DNA of 64,000 nt from Pteria penguin (Eukaryota; Mollusca; Bivalvia; Pterioida; Pteriidae). The notes beneath the pieces are model-generated. The model was not told where the DNA came from. It made no database searches and saw only the letters and a list, made by a program, of their open reading frames with translations. The stretch lies in NCBI GenBank assembly GCA_035048485.1, contig CM068592.1, positions 40,952,045 through 41,016,044 of the forward strand, written 5' to 3'. The position numbers were made by a program, and so were the translations under genes. Positions 28,752-41,536 of the stretch are shown one piece after another (position 1 is the stretch's first letter; each line of letters opens with the position of its first letter).

Positions 28752-29205
28752 GATCTGTGACCACTATCTGGATCATGGGTACAATGCCCACTGTCTGGAT
28801 CACGGGTACAATGCCCACTGTCTGGATCACGGGTACAATGACCACTGTCTGGATCACAGGTACAATGACCACTATCTGGATCATGGGTATAATGACCACT
28901 ATTTGGAATATGGGTACAATGGCCACTGTCTGGATCACGGGTACAATGGCCACTATCTCAATCACGGGTACAATGACCACTATCTACATCACTGTTACAA
29001 TGACCACTATCTGGATCATGGGTATAATGACCACTATTTGGATCATGGGTACAATGACCACTATCTGGATCATGGGTATAATGACCACTATTTGGATTAT
29101 GGGTACAATGACCACTATCTGGAAGACGGGTACAATGACCACTATCTGGATGACGGGTACAATGACCACTATCTAGATGACGGGTACAATGGCCACTATC
29201 TGGAT
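28752..29205. repeat. 27-bp minisatellite, about 17 copies
   Basis: Unit CTGGATCACGGGTACAATGA plus CCACTAT. The nine-codon period leaves frames open on both strands (LDHGYNDHY on plus); no start context, splice site or known domain supports translation. Confidence 0.93.
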
Positions 29206-29400
29206 CCCAGAGATGAGATAGGTAATGTTCAGTGGTTTATTCCATTTCATTAAGACATTGTCATTTAAAACAATATAAAAATATTCAAAATCATCTCATC
29301 TTCTGTTTCGAGGGAAAGGGGGGGGGGCAATCTGTTCTTGTTCTTGTTGTGCTTACTTCATCCGAGCTCCTTATGAAATATCTGGTTTCCAGGTATTCAT

Positions 29401-29660
29401 GAAGCCGGTGTGGCTTAGTGAATTAGGTGCTCATCTTGTGACCGAAAAGTCCGGGGTTCGATTCCCGCCATGGGCACACTTGAGTTCTATCTTTGTGATA
29501 AGACAGTAACGACCGAGGTCCCGTGTCACGGTAGGCATGGCACGTAAAAGATCACTCACTGCTTAGGGTGGGTCCGTTGCAAAGGTATAACTTTCTATGC
29601 GATGCATCAGGCAGACATCATATACGTGAAATAATCGTATAGTTACGTGAAACAATAATC
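29401..29660 (+). mobile_element. SINE copy, plus orientation
   Basis: The tRNA-like head begins GCCGGTGTGGCTTAGTGAAT (A box at about 29411) and has a perfect B box GGTTCGATTCC at 29455-29465. It cannot fold as a tRNA gene because there is no complementary acceptor stem downstream. The body holds the CCCGTGTCACGGTAGGCATG motif shared with the intron copies. Confidence 0.72.
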
Positions 29661-30044
29661 GATCAATCAATCCATGATTGTCCATTAATTACCCGGATTT
29701 GAGTGCCACAGGGACATTGCATCATTTACATTTGTATGTTTATGAATACGCGTATTTGGAAAAAGATAAAAAGAAAAATCCGAAATTATGAGGTGAGGGA
29801 GTTGCACTCTGTCAGAAACGTTGGGCATAAATATCTGATACGACCATTGTGATTCGTCGCCCTAAACACACACGATTTCTCCTGAGTAGGATTCACACCT
29901 ATGGACAATAGATAACTGCTTTCAACAGTTCACTTGGTCTACGTGAAAACTCAAATTAAAGTTAGAAGCTTCAGTGCATACAAGAAAAAGTAGGTTCGTT
30001 AAATGAGTGATTTATCGATTAAATATTGTTTTATGTCACTCTAC
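29661..30044. other. Stretch between two SINE copies
   Basis: No gene or other repeat was recognised. Confidence 0.35.
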
Positions 30045-30235
30045 GATTATTTCACGTGTATAGTATCTTCCTAATGCATTGAATATAAATTTTTACCTTT
30101 GCTACGGACCCACCCGAAGCAGGGAGGGATCATTAATACGCGTGCCACAGGATCTCGTTTTTACTGTCTCATCGGACAGGACTCCAGTGTACCCAAAAAG
30201 GGGGGGGGGGGGTCTGACACCTCTTAATCAGGAAC
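30045..30235 (-). mobile_element. Diverged SINE copy
   Basis: Reverse copy of the same family: CTACGATTATTTCACGTGTA tail, GTGCCACAGGATCTCG body and a ruined B-box area replaced by a G-tract at 30200-30212. Confidence 0.55.
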
Positions 30236-30514
30236 TGAATTGTTTGATTGATATCTAAGAACATTAACGGCAATCATAATCACTGATTGCCATAACCAAG
30301 ACAGAAAAAGACAAAATGCATTTACTCAGATGCACAGAAACACTTAAATTGTAACCCTCTGCGATACGACAAGCACATTTATTTCTCAATGGCAACTTAC
30401 CTCTTGTTTATTCTCAATTGTAATTATTGTGATATTGCAAACGGTACATTTTAAAAACTCTCCATACATTATCAGACGACAAATCGCCAGTCATATAAAA
30501 ATGAAACTAGAATT

Positions 30515-30832
30515 ATAATGTGTCGGTGCGACACAGATGTCCCCGCTGGCAACTAAGGTAGTGAAATATAGTTGATACAAACAATGTTCAGCCATAAGCA
30601 ATGCACATTTTCTAATTTCAAAGTCCCATAACTCCTGAAAAAAATTTCTGAGCAGAGTTGCCTCCCTTCATGCACATCTACATATGCTGCCCTACCTACA
30701 TGTGAAGTTTGGCAAAATTCTGATGAACTGTTTGGGAAGAGTTGCGATGACAAGGTTTCGGAATGACAGAATGACGGAATGACAGGGTGCAACACTATAT
30801 GCCCCTGGCCATATATGGCGGGGGCATAAAAA
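30515..30832. mobile_element. Short element ending in GGCGGGGGCATA
   Basis: The left end ATGTCCCCGCTGGCAAC and right end TATATGGCGGGGGCATA resemble inverted termini. The interior has a triplicated GGAATGACAGAATGACGGAA-type run at 30755-30785. Non-coding; probably a MITE-like element. Confidence 0.5.
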
Positions 30833-30869
30833 GAAGGCGTAGAAGAGGAGATAGAAACTAAGAAGAGAA

Positions 30870-31020
30870 ATTTATCGATGGTATGTTGACCTAGTACCTC
30901 TTTTGGTAGATCACCTGCCTCAAACGCGAAAAATTGTGAGTCTGCATCTCAATTTGCCCATCTCTGATACTGTGGCAGGGGTATGTATTCCAGTGTGGTG
31001 GCACCTGTAATAAATGCCGT
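30870..31020 (+). mobile_element. Possible tRNA-derived SINE head (third family)
   Basis: The stretch TGACCTAGTACCTCTTTTGG followed by TAGATCACCTGCCTCAAACG resembles a tRNA-derived head with a decayed B box (GTGAGTCTGCATCTC). Weakly supported. Confidence 0.35.
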
Positions 31021-31400
31021 TGGAAATTTATACGGATCATCCTAGCAGTTCTCTCCGGGAAGTTATTTTTTTATACGACAAAAGAAATACAAAACTACGA
31101 AAATCCAATACAAAATACTAACATATATGATTCGTTCATTTATTATTACTGACGTCAATATATATGTACTATTCTGTTAGTTACGTTGATATGGTAAATA
31201 TCAATGTCCGTCCATCCGTAATCGATTTGTGAATGACATCAATGTGCAAATGTCAGTATGTAAAATGTTCCAATCTGTAAGTGTTATAATTCATAGAAAA
31301 GGAAAATAAGCAATTATGCAAGAACATTGACACTTGCGAAGACTTCTCGAACATTCCCCTTGATTCAAAATTAGTTGTATGATACGTTCGAACAAAAAGT

Positions 31401-32563
31401 AAAATACATGTTCAATATACCCTCATATTCACATGTGTTTATCTGTGTCTTTTTTGTTGCTTACCTTATATTGAATCTGTACCTAGGGTTCCTTCAGGAG
31501 AGTCACAGTCTGTGGAATCTGTACCTAGGGTTCCTTCAGGAGTGTTACAGTCTATGGAATCTGTACCTAGGGTTCCTTCAGGAGTGTCACAGTGTGTAGA
31601 ATCTGTACCTAGGGTTCCTTCAGGAATGTCATAGTCTGTAGAATCTGTACCTAGGGTTCCTTCAGGAATGTCATAGTCTGTAGAATCTGTACCTAGGGTT
31701 CCTTCAGGAGTGTTACAGTCTATGGAATCTGTACCTAGGGTTCCTTCAGGAGTGTCACAGTCTGTAGAATCTGTACCTAGGCTTCCTTCAGGAGTGTCAC
31801 AGTCTGTAGAATCTGTACCTAGGCTTCCTTCAGGAGTATACCTAGGCTTCCTTCAGGAGTGTCACAATCTGTAGAATCTGTACCTAGGGTTCCTTCAGGA
31901 GTGTTACAGTCTATGGAATCTGTACTTAGGGTTGATTCAGGAATGTCACAGTCTGTGGAATCTGTACCTAGGGTTCCTTCAGGAGTGTTACAGTCTATGG
32001 AATCTGTACCTAGGGTTCCTTCAGGAGTGTCACAGTCTGTAGAATCTGTACCTAGGCTTCCTTCAGGAGTGTCACAGTCTGTAGAATCTGTACCTAGGCT
32101 TCCTTCAGGAGTATACCTAGGCTTCCTTCAGGAGTGTCACAATCTGTAGAATCTGTACCTAGGGTTCCTTCAGGAGTGTTACAGTCTATGGAATCTGTAC
32201 TTAGGGTTGATTCAGGAATGTCACAGTCTGTGGAATCTGTACCTAGGGTTCCTTCAGGAGTGTTAGTCTGTGGAATCTATACCTAGGGTTCCTTCAGGAG
32301 TGTCACAATCTGTAGAATCTGTACCTAGGGTTCCTTCAGTGATGTACCTAGGTTTCCTTCAGGAGAGTCATAGTCTGTAGAATCTGTACCTAGGCTTGTT
32401 TCAGGAGTGTCACAGTCTGTGGAATCTGTACCTAGGCTTCCTTCAGGAGTGTCACAGTCTGTAGAATCTGTACCTAGGGTTCCTTCAGGAGTGTCACAGT
32501 CTGTGGAATCTGTACCTAGGGTTCCTTCAGGAGTGTCACAGTCTGTGGAATCTGTACCTAGGG
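31401..32563. repeat. 42-bp minisatellite, first array
   Basis: Unit GGAATCTGTACCTAGGGTTC, CTTCAGGAGTGTCACAGTCT, GT. The array proper starts at about 31473; 31401-31472 is its left flank, repeated at 33010-33078. A higher-order period of about 275 bases is visible: the partial-unit junction GGAGTATACCTAGGCTTCC occurs at 31833 and about 32109. Confidence 0.92.
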
Positions 32564-32574
32564 TTATTATTATA

Positions 32575-32637
<63 letters not shown>

Positions 32638-33007
32638 TTCGTTCATTTAGACTTAAAGTAAAGTGTCAAGAAGCAATTATGGTCGTGTCAGACGTGTTAC
32701 ATTATTTACATGTACATGTATATAATTAAGCAAATGCGTGAACAAATAATTGATTTATAGATTTAATCCGTGGAGATAAGTCGTCTTTAATCACTAAAAA
32801 AAAAAATCCCAATTTTAAATTATTTTATATTATTGCTATTGAATAGGATATCAAACTTCAATGTATTTGGATGTTTACGATAATAATGTGGAATTTGAAT
32901 TAACTCTTTAATATCAATAATATAATATTGATAATTGAATCATGGAATTCATCACATATTTCTGAACTATTACATAAAACACACTTTAACGTGGAACGTT
33001 ACACCAT
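32564..33007. repeat. (TTA)n plus 365-bp segment, copy 2
   Basis: Near-identical copy of 28143-28580 embedded between two 42-bp arrays. It joins at 33007 to the array's left flank (AAAATACATGTTCAATATAC). Confidence 0.93.
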
Positions 33008-33445
33008 TAAAATACATGTTCAATATACCCTCATATTCACATGTGTTTATCTGTGTCTTTTTTGTTGCTTACCTTATATTGAATCTGTACCTAGGGTTCC
33101 TTCAGGAGTGTCACAGTCTGTGGAATCTGTACCTAGGGTTCCTTCAGGAGTGTACCTAGGGTTCCTTCAGGAGTGTCACAGTCTGTAGAATCTGTACCTA
33201 GGGTTCCTTCAGGAGTGTACCTAGGGTTCCTTCAGGAGTGTCACAGTCTGTAGAATCTGTACCTAGGGTTCCTTCAGGAGTGTCACACTCCGTAGAATCT
33301 GTACCTAGGGTTCCTTCAGGAATGTCACTGTCTGTAGAATCTGCTTGTATGGTGCATTCAGGTTTTTCACAGTCTGTAGCAGCTACACCTAGAGTTCCTT
33401 CAGGAGTGTCAGTCTGTAGAATCAGTACCTAGGGTTCTTTGAGGA
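33008..33445. repeat. 42-bp minisatellite, second array with repeated left flank
   Basis: 33010-33078 repeats 31402-31472, followed by about 8 units including truncated ones. The right end (33340-33445) is degenerate. Confidence 0.9.
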
Positions 33446-34954
33446 GTGTTACAGTCTTTACCATGCTTGACAACTGTGTTATAGTACCACTGGGTGAGAA
33501 GAAGGGAGACCTATTTCTATTCCGTCTGTGATGGTATTGTATAAACTGCAAGTCCCATTTCAAGGTAGCAAAATAAGTAAGGAAAGACGAAATCTGACTT
33601 GGCCGCGTGACAAAATTCACCAAGGACAAGTAGAAGCATCAGTACACTAAAAACGTCACCAAAATATTCGATTAGTATGTAGTTGTGGTATCGACGTAGA
33701 TAGGTTAATTGAAGAGAGAATAGTCACTCATTGGCGTGGTATACCGGTTTAAAATTTCAATTTCACACTTGAAGTAAATATTTCCCCATATAGAGTACAG
33801 GAAAAAGCAGATTACTCAGGGTGAGAGGTCATGAAATATAAACACGCATAACATATCAAAATTTCAATCCATATAAAAAAATAATTACACCAGCATGAAC
33901 CAATTGAGCTCTGTCCTTTTAAAAACGAGCTAATGCTCCTTTTTATCTGTAGGAGTCCCGACTAGCTTATCTCTTCAGAATACCGGTGCACACATTAAAA
34001 CTCTATGAATAAACTTCCTTGTAGAGAACAAGAACGAACAGCCATCTATTTGTGAGTTCATAAACAAAAACGCAGCATCATGAAATAAAATTTTGTAATA
34101 TCCCACTGTCAAAGTTTGGTACATTTCCTAGATTCAATTATAAAATTATATGCAAAGATTCAGGGAGTTACTGTCACCCTGTCACCATATAAAAGAAATA
34201 ATCTTGGCAAAAGAAAAAATATCTAGGAAACAAGATTAAAAAGGAGGGGATGAAAATCTAATTTGTCAGCGTTTCAAGTCTTTTATTTCTTGTTATCATT
34301 CTTATTAATTTCTTAAATTCTTGAAGACTAACCAGGCATTGAAAAAAAATATGTTTAATGCAATAATTTATTACCAACAACTTTCATTTTTCGTGTTATA
34401 CTTCAGAAACACTCATTTTAATAAATTTGTTACTTTGATTGAGTGACCAGTTTAAGAATTCCTTTTTACTGGACGCATCATGTGGAATAAACTTTGTTTG
34501 TTCGTGATCTTGTTAATCCCATAGACTTACAAACAAATGATAACATTCACCTATAGTAACTCTGCTACCCTCTTGAATGTAGAATTTGATATTACCTTTA
34601 AATAGATGTAGGTCTATATATAAATCGCATTACCTTGCAGGTATCTCCAGTTATATTAAAGATGCACTCTTAAAGAGTTCATATTTTAGCGAGATCCAGA
34701 ACTCTTAGTATTAGCTTCATCATTTATATAAAGAATCATGATTGAAAACAAAAACAAACAAACAAAAACAAAGTCGTAAAATACTTTTGAGGCGCTGCAA
34801 CATATTACACAAATTCATAACTTTGTCGATAAATCAAACATCCTTTATTCAATTTTCCCTGAGTTCTTTACACTAGAGTAAGCACAGGCAAAATAATATA
34901 ATCTAAAAAATGTTATTATCATTTTCATTATTTATTATCTATTCATTTATCTAT
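33446..34954. other. AT-rich interval without supported genes
   Basis: No feature recognised on either strand. Confidence 0.4.
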
Positions 34955-35890
34955 TATACCCCCGCAAATAAAGTTTGGTGGGTTTATAGGAATCACCGTG
35001 TCTGTCCGTCCGTCTCTTCATATAGTCCGGGCTCTAACCTCTATCCTCCTTGTCAGATCTGGATAATATTTCACACAATTGTTGTCCATGACACATAGGT
35101 GTGTCATGATATTGTCCCAAAGTCATATCTCCAAGGTCAAGGATACAGTGCACCTATAGGAAAAATCCTTGTCCAGGCCATAACTTCTTACTGCCATGTT
35201 GGATCTATTTAATATTTCTCACAATTGTTGTCCATGACCCAAGAATGTGTTATGATCCCAACTCAAGGTCATATCTTTAAGCTCATGGTCACAGTGCACA
35301 CATAGCTAAAATCCTTGTCCGGGCCATGACTTCTTACTGCCAAGTTGGATTATTATCCACGATAATATATCACACAATTGTTGCACATGACCCAAGGGTG
35401 TGTCATTACCTTGACTCAGGATCAGATCACCAAGGGCAAGGTCAAAATGCAAACATGGTCGAAATCCTCATCCGGGCCATAACTCCTTGCTGCTAAGTTG
35501 GATCTAGATTACATTTCAAAAATTGTTGTCCATTACCAAGGGTGTGTCAGTACCTCGACCGAAGGTCATATCTTCAGGGCAAAGGTCACAATGCACACAT
35601 AGCCAGAAATCTTGTCCGAGTCATAACTTCTTTTCATTTGGGGGGAGATTATAATATTTTACACAATTGTTGTCCATGACCACCCAAGGACGTGTAAGGA
35701 CCTTGAAGCAAGGTCATATCTACAAGGTCAAGGTCAGAGTACACACAATCCAGATTGTTTTATTGATTATAGATTATACCTCAAGATGTACAAGTGGGAC
35801 ATCCATTACACTTATACCGGCAATGTATCTTGGGATGAATTATTGTGTTTCAACTTTGTTAGCGAGGGGGTATTTGTCCCGTTAGGACAG
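34955..35890. mobile_element. Element with terminal inverted repeats and internal tandem repeats of about 150 bp
   Basis: The left end TACCCCCGCAAATAAAGTTT is inverted on the right as AACTTTGTTAGCGAGGGGGT. Inside, 4-5 copies of a unit near 140-152 bp each contain GGCCATAACTTCTT, CACAATTGTTGTCCATGACC and AGGTCATATC. No coding sequence is seen, so it is non-autonomous. Similar GC-ended elements are familiar in mollusc genomes (general recollection). Confidence 0.65.
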
Positions 35891-35959
35891 CTTTGGTTAT
35901 CTATTATTTATCTATTTATCTATTTATTTATTCACTTATCATTTATTATTTACTCGTTT

Positions 35960-36025
35960 ATTTATCATCATCATCATCATCATCACCACCACCACCATTA
36001 GTAGTAGAAGTAGTAGTAGTAGTAT
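35960..36025. repeat. Compound trinucleotide microsatellite
   Basis: (CAT)n, then (CAC)n, then (TAG)n in succession. Confidence 0.85.
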
Positions 36026-36388
36026 TTTGCTATTTGAATGATATGTAAGGTAAGAAATCTGCCTTAAACACAGTATTCTCTATGACAACTCAAAGCAAAA
36101 TAATATTGGTATGGTTCAGCTGGCTCATCTGTATGAAAAAGGCATCACGAACATGCAGATGATAACAGAATAAACAGACAAAAATATTTAAGAAAATATT
36201 TAGTCTCGAGGTAGTTGTGCTACCGACGGTCAGAAATGACAACTGTTAATATGATTAACTGTTTCATGGGCCCACCTTCCCACCCACCACAAATGCAGTA
36301 CAATCAAGAAACTCATTTTTATAATAATGTTATTCTAAATCTACAAATGTATATACAATCGACGTGATTGACCTTGAATTTGCTATTG

Positions 36389-36603
36389 TCAATAACCAGA
36401 TCGGAGCCATCGGTTTATATCTATGGATGTTTTGGTGTCCGGCAGACTTATTCCGTGCTCGGTTAGAGGATTGACTCGGACAAGTCTTACTTTTCTTCTC
36501 TTTTCATCTCTGTTTCTCTTCCAAGCCACTATGAACCACAGACAACATGATGTAAGCACTGCCATCACAACTGATCCGACCACGATGCCCGTAATAAATG
36601 TAC
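36389..36603 (-). CDS. Last exon: membrane span and cytoplasmic tail
   Basis: Acceptor GCTTTTACAG at 36604 onward, phase 1 entry, stop TGA at 36391-36389. The exon encodes a hydrophobic span of about 24 residues (ITGIVVGSVVMAVLTSCC and on to FIVAW), then the stop-transfer run KRNRDEKRRK, then a 33-residue tail ending INRWLRSGY. Two adjacent cysteines near the inner end of the span could be palmitoylated. The topology implied by the upstream signal peptide is type I. Confidence 0.78.
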
Positions 36604-36699
36604 CTGTAAAAGCATACACATGTAATCAACATGATAAAACACGCTCAAGAAATCACCATGCCATAACAAATAAGGGATCAACCATTTGACTTTAATGGG

Positions 36700-36731
<32 letters not shown>

Positions 36732-38980
36732 GCAGGAAGACTTTCACCGGCCTGAATAATTTTTTTTGCCAAATTTCAGAGCCGGATTATTTTTTTATTT
36801 ATTTATTGACAATTATTAGGGAGGGGTCTTTTTGCCGGCACTTTGGGCCGGATTATTTTTTTTTCCCTAAAATTTAAGCCGGACTTTTTCTTTTTGCAAA
36901 GTCTTCCTGCCCCCCCCCCCCTTAAAATTAAATGGTAGCTCCCTAATGTACATTTATATATCAATATGCAAATGACAATGCTTTTAAAACGAGATGAACC
37001 TCTTTCATCTCTCTTATTAAAGCACCAAGATGTTGGTGCACTAAAATCGTGAATTCTTTGTCCAGCAGGAGTAAGCGTCTCCTGTTTACGGCTAATCGCA
37101 TCTAATAATTCTGATAATCACTTTACACTGTATGGATTTACTATATTACTTTTGACTGTTTAAATTCTATTGCGTTGTCTATAAATTTTTAACCATCAAA
37201 CACGAATATGCTCAATTCCCAAAGCGCGCGGGCAAGTATGGTTACCGAATTAAGTTTACACTAAGTTTGAAGGTGTCTCTTTTTTCATCAAACACGGGCT
37301 CGACACAATTCTTTTCTACGCGAAGACGTCACCTATGCCATAAATTTATTTATGACATTGCGATATTTCACTGCATAAACAGCAAAATATATATATATAT
37401 ATATATATAAGATACTCGATGAGAACTAAAACCACTAGGAATGTTCCAGCATCATTTATCCAGGCGGTACATTTTTGTACTATTACAAAATTAATTCCTG
37501 AAACAAGTAAAGCAATTTCACCTCATGTTAAAACGGCTGTTGTGCTTTTTGCATGAATTTGCAGTATGTCAATAAACTAGAACCAGCAATCAAAGCATCA
37601 AAGGTAAAAAAAAAAAAGGAAAAATTAAATACCAAAGTATGTCGAGTGTTTATGAAACAGAGGAACAACAGACAACTTTTGATACTGACATCATGCAAAT
37701 AAATGAGTATATTTATAGAATTAATGCTTCAAATAATACTAGAACCTTCCTCTATGGAGGCGGACGCTCTCGCCATTGAACTATCCGAGCTGATACCCGT
37801 TCGTCACACAAGTAAATGAATTTCTTTTGTTTAGGTGAGTGACGTGCTAGTCATTAACTCGATCAATTGGAAAATTTTCATACATCTATGAATTCTTATG
37901 TTATAAATAATATATTATTTTACATAAATAGATTAATTAGGAAAAAGTTTAGACCATTTTCTTTTCTTTGTTTAGATTTTGGTTTTTTTTTTTTCCTTTT
38001 TCTTTCTTTTTTGGGGGGTGGGGTGGGGGTGTTTTTATTTTATTATTTTGGTGGGAGATTTTCCAAATAATGACTTTCAGCAAGCTACCTCTATGCAATA
38101 AACAACAGTGATTAAAACCTTTAATAACGTTTAATATATTCTAAATTGTTTAAATCTATATATATACTTGTAATTAAATTTTTACTGCTGAAATCACTAT
38201 ATGCGCTCCTGTTAGTACATATCCTTCTTTGATGGTATCTAGCGCTATGTAAGTATACAAGTCCCCAGGAAATGAGGAGCAACCAGTTGTATGAGGGTCA
38301 TGAGAATGGATTCTGACACAAATTGAAAATGCACATTGTTTATAGCAATTGTGTGTGTCATGCCTACTTTTCATGATATAAAACATGAATGAGTAAATTT
38401 TGCAGACTTGGATGAAGAGTTAAATTTTCCATCATCAGTGTACACTGCTACTGGAAGATGGATAGACTGATTATTTTAGTAAGTAACTCCATGATTTTCG
38501 AGTATATATTGACGGCATCTGCCTTATACACTGCAAAGAATTTTACATATTTTCAGCTAATTCATCCGAGGCAATGGGGAATCTTTTACGTGCCACGCTT
38601 ATTGTGACACGGGACCTCGGATTTTACTGTCTTGCTCAAAAGGCATAACACCGATCTACCCAAGGAGGGGGTCAAACCCAGGACCTCTTTATTACGAGCA
38701 CCTCATCTACTGAGCCACGTCGGCTTCACTACTGGAAGAAATTTGTCGAAAATTATACTTATCTCTATATGTTTATTCGGTCATAAATGTAGAAGGCAAA
38801 AAGATTGATGGCATTTTTTCAAAATAATTTGATTTCGGATGGAATACATTGTGCTAGATTGTACGAAGATGAATAAGACCGTTAACGACATAGATTAATT
38901 AACATTTTGGTGAAAACTAGTAGTCAGTTGTTAAGGTACTCGATAAAATGAAAACATTGGCTTTGCGACAAATACTTTGG

Positions 38981-39018
<38 letters not shown>

Positions 39019-40734
39019 CACTAGCATCGGAACCCAGTTGGAGACTAAATATGATTCCGATGCAGTTATGTCAATTTAATTCATTGAGTCATCGAAACAC
39101 GTACATTCATTCAACATTTTATACTGACTATGCGAGTACCTGTCATGTTTACTGCTTTCTTCGTGGAGGGAATACTGCTCATCGTTGTCGGTACTGCAAA
39201 ATAAATAATTAATTGCTTAATTATATGACGAATTCCTAAATATTAACATAGTAGTTACGTTTTAAATGATTTTGCATCATATCATTTATTCCCTGATGAT
39301 ACTCACATCCTTGCCGTCAGTTATTGTGTTTTATTGTGAATTATTATAAACTATGGACTATTTCCCTTATGCAAAGCTTTATCCCTAAATGTTTCTTTTC
39401 TTTTTTCTCTCCACCTTTTCAACTAATTCACTTGAAGCAGTAGGAGTCTTTTTGCCTTACGCCTACCGTGACACGGAAACGGTTTTATTGTCTTATAAAA
39501 AAGACAGGACACCGATGTACCCACGGCGGGAGTCGAACCCAGGTCCTCTATTTATCAGTTGTTAAGGGTACTTGACAAACCGCAAAACAAAGTCTTTTAA
39601 CAAACACTTTAACCCCCCCCCCCCTCTCTCAACTTGGATCAAACCCCAGATATGAAAGTTGGAGACTAAATATGGTTCCAGTTTAGTCCTGTTATGTCAA
39701 TTAAGTTCATTGAATCATCGAATCAAGTATATTGATTCAACATTTTATAATTACTATGCGAATACCTGTCATGCTTACTGCTTTCTTCTTGGAGGGGATA
39801 TGGCTTATCGTTGTCGGCACTGCAATACAAATAATTAATTTCTTAAGTATATGATCACATCCTTAATTCTAACTTAGTTTTGACGTTTTAAATTATTTTT
39901 TGACGGGTGTTGCATGCAATCAGGGGACGCTTACTCCTCCCGGGCACCTGTTTCACCTCGGTTTTATTGGGGTTCGCATTTGTCTGAATATGACACTATA
40001 CACGATATTGTCTTTTTATTCCATGGACTATGAGATATGGTTTATCCTTTGGTACGTCTTCGTTTTTTACTTTGTATCATATCATTTATTCCCTGAAGAT
40101 ATCCACATCCAAGTCGTCCGTTATGAATTGTGTTTTATTGTGAATTATCAGAAACTAAGGAATATTACCCTTAAGCAAAGCTTTATCCCTAAATTTTTCT
40201 TCTTTTTCTCCACCTTTTCAACTAATTCAACTAATTCATCGGAAGCAGTGGGGAGTCTTTTAGAGTTACGTCAACCGTGACACGGACACTCGGTTTTTAC
40301 TGTCTTATAAAAAGACAAGACACTGATGCACCCACAGCGGGAGTCGAACCCGGGGCCACTTGATTACGAGCACCTTATCTACACTGCCTTCATCACTGGA
40401 AGGAATTTGTTATTCATCATACTTTTCTATATGTTATCGGGTCATAAATGTAGAAGGAAAACGATTGAAGGTATTTTTTCTGATATAATGTGATCTCGGA
40501 TGGAATATATTGTGCCAGATTGTACCAGTGTAAAGATGATGGATAAATCCAAGCCCTAAGTCTGAAAATCATGAAACCAGGGAACATACAATATTAGTGA
40601 AAATGTGCCAGATTGTACCAAGATGAATAAGACCGCTAGCGACACATATTAATTAACTTTTTGGTAATAACTATTAATCAGTTGTCAAGGGTACTGAATA
40701 AAAGGAAAACATTGGCTTTGCAACAAATATTTAA

Positions 40735-40769
<35 letters not shown>

Positions 40770-41499
40770 CAACTGGGACCGAAACCCAGACATGAAAGTT
40801 GGAGAGTACATGTGATTCCAATGCAATTGCGTCAAATTAGCTCATTGAATCATCGAAGCTTATCGTTGTCGGTACCGCAAAATAAATAATTACTTAAGTA
40901 TGTGATGAATTCCTTAAATTTAACATAGGTTTGACCTTTTAAAAGGTTTTGCATTATATCATTTATTCCGTGGAGATATACATCCTAGTCATCAGTTGTA
41001 AATTGTGTTTTATTGTGAATTATCTCCCGTATGAAATGCTATATCCCTATCTTTTTCTTCTTTTTCTACGTTTTCAACTATTTCATCGGAAGCAATGGGA
41101 AGTCTTTTACGCTTTACGTCTATCGTGACACAAGAACTCGGTTTTGCCTGTCTTATCAAAAAGACAGGACACTGATGCATCCACAGCGGGAGTCGAACCC
41201 ACTGCCTCTTGATTACGAGCATCTTATCCACTGAGCCACATCGCTTTTACCACTGGAAGGAATTTGTTATTCATCATACATTTATATATGTTTATCGGGT
41301 CATAAATGTGGAATGAAAAACGATTGAAGGTAACTTCTTTTAATATAATGTGATTTTGGATGGAATATATTGTGTCAGATTGTATGAAGATGAATAACAC
41401 TGTTAACGACATATATGCATTAATTTTCTGATGATAACTCTTAATCAGTTGTCAAAGGGTACTTGACAAACCGGAAAAAAATCTTTTAACAAATACTAT

Positions 41500-41536
<37 letters not shown>

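Noticed and set aside
28726..29253. 175-codon plus-strand frame of LDHGYNDHY repeats
   Set aside because: 27-bp minisatellite with a period divisible by three; the minus strand is open too, and there is no gene context.
29401..29475. tRNA gene
   Set aside because: A and B boxes are present, but the acceptor stem does not close and the same body follows in other copies, so it is a SINE head.
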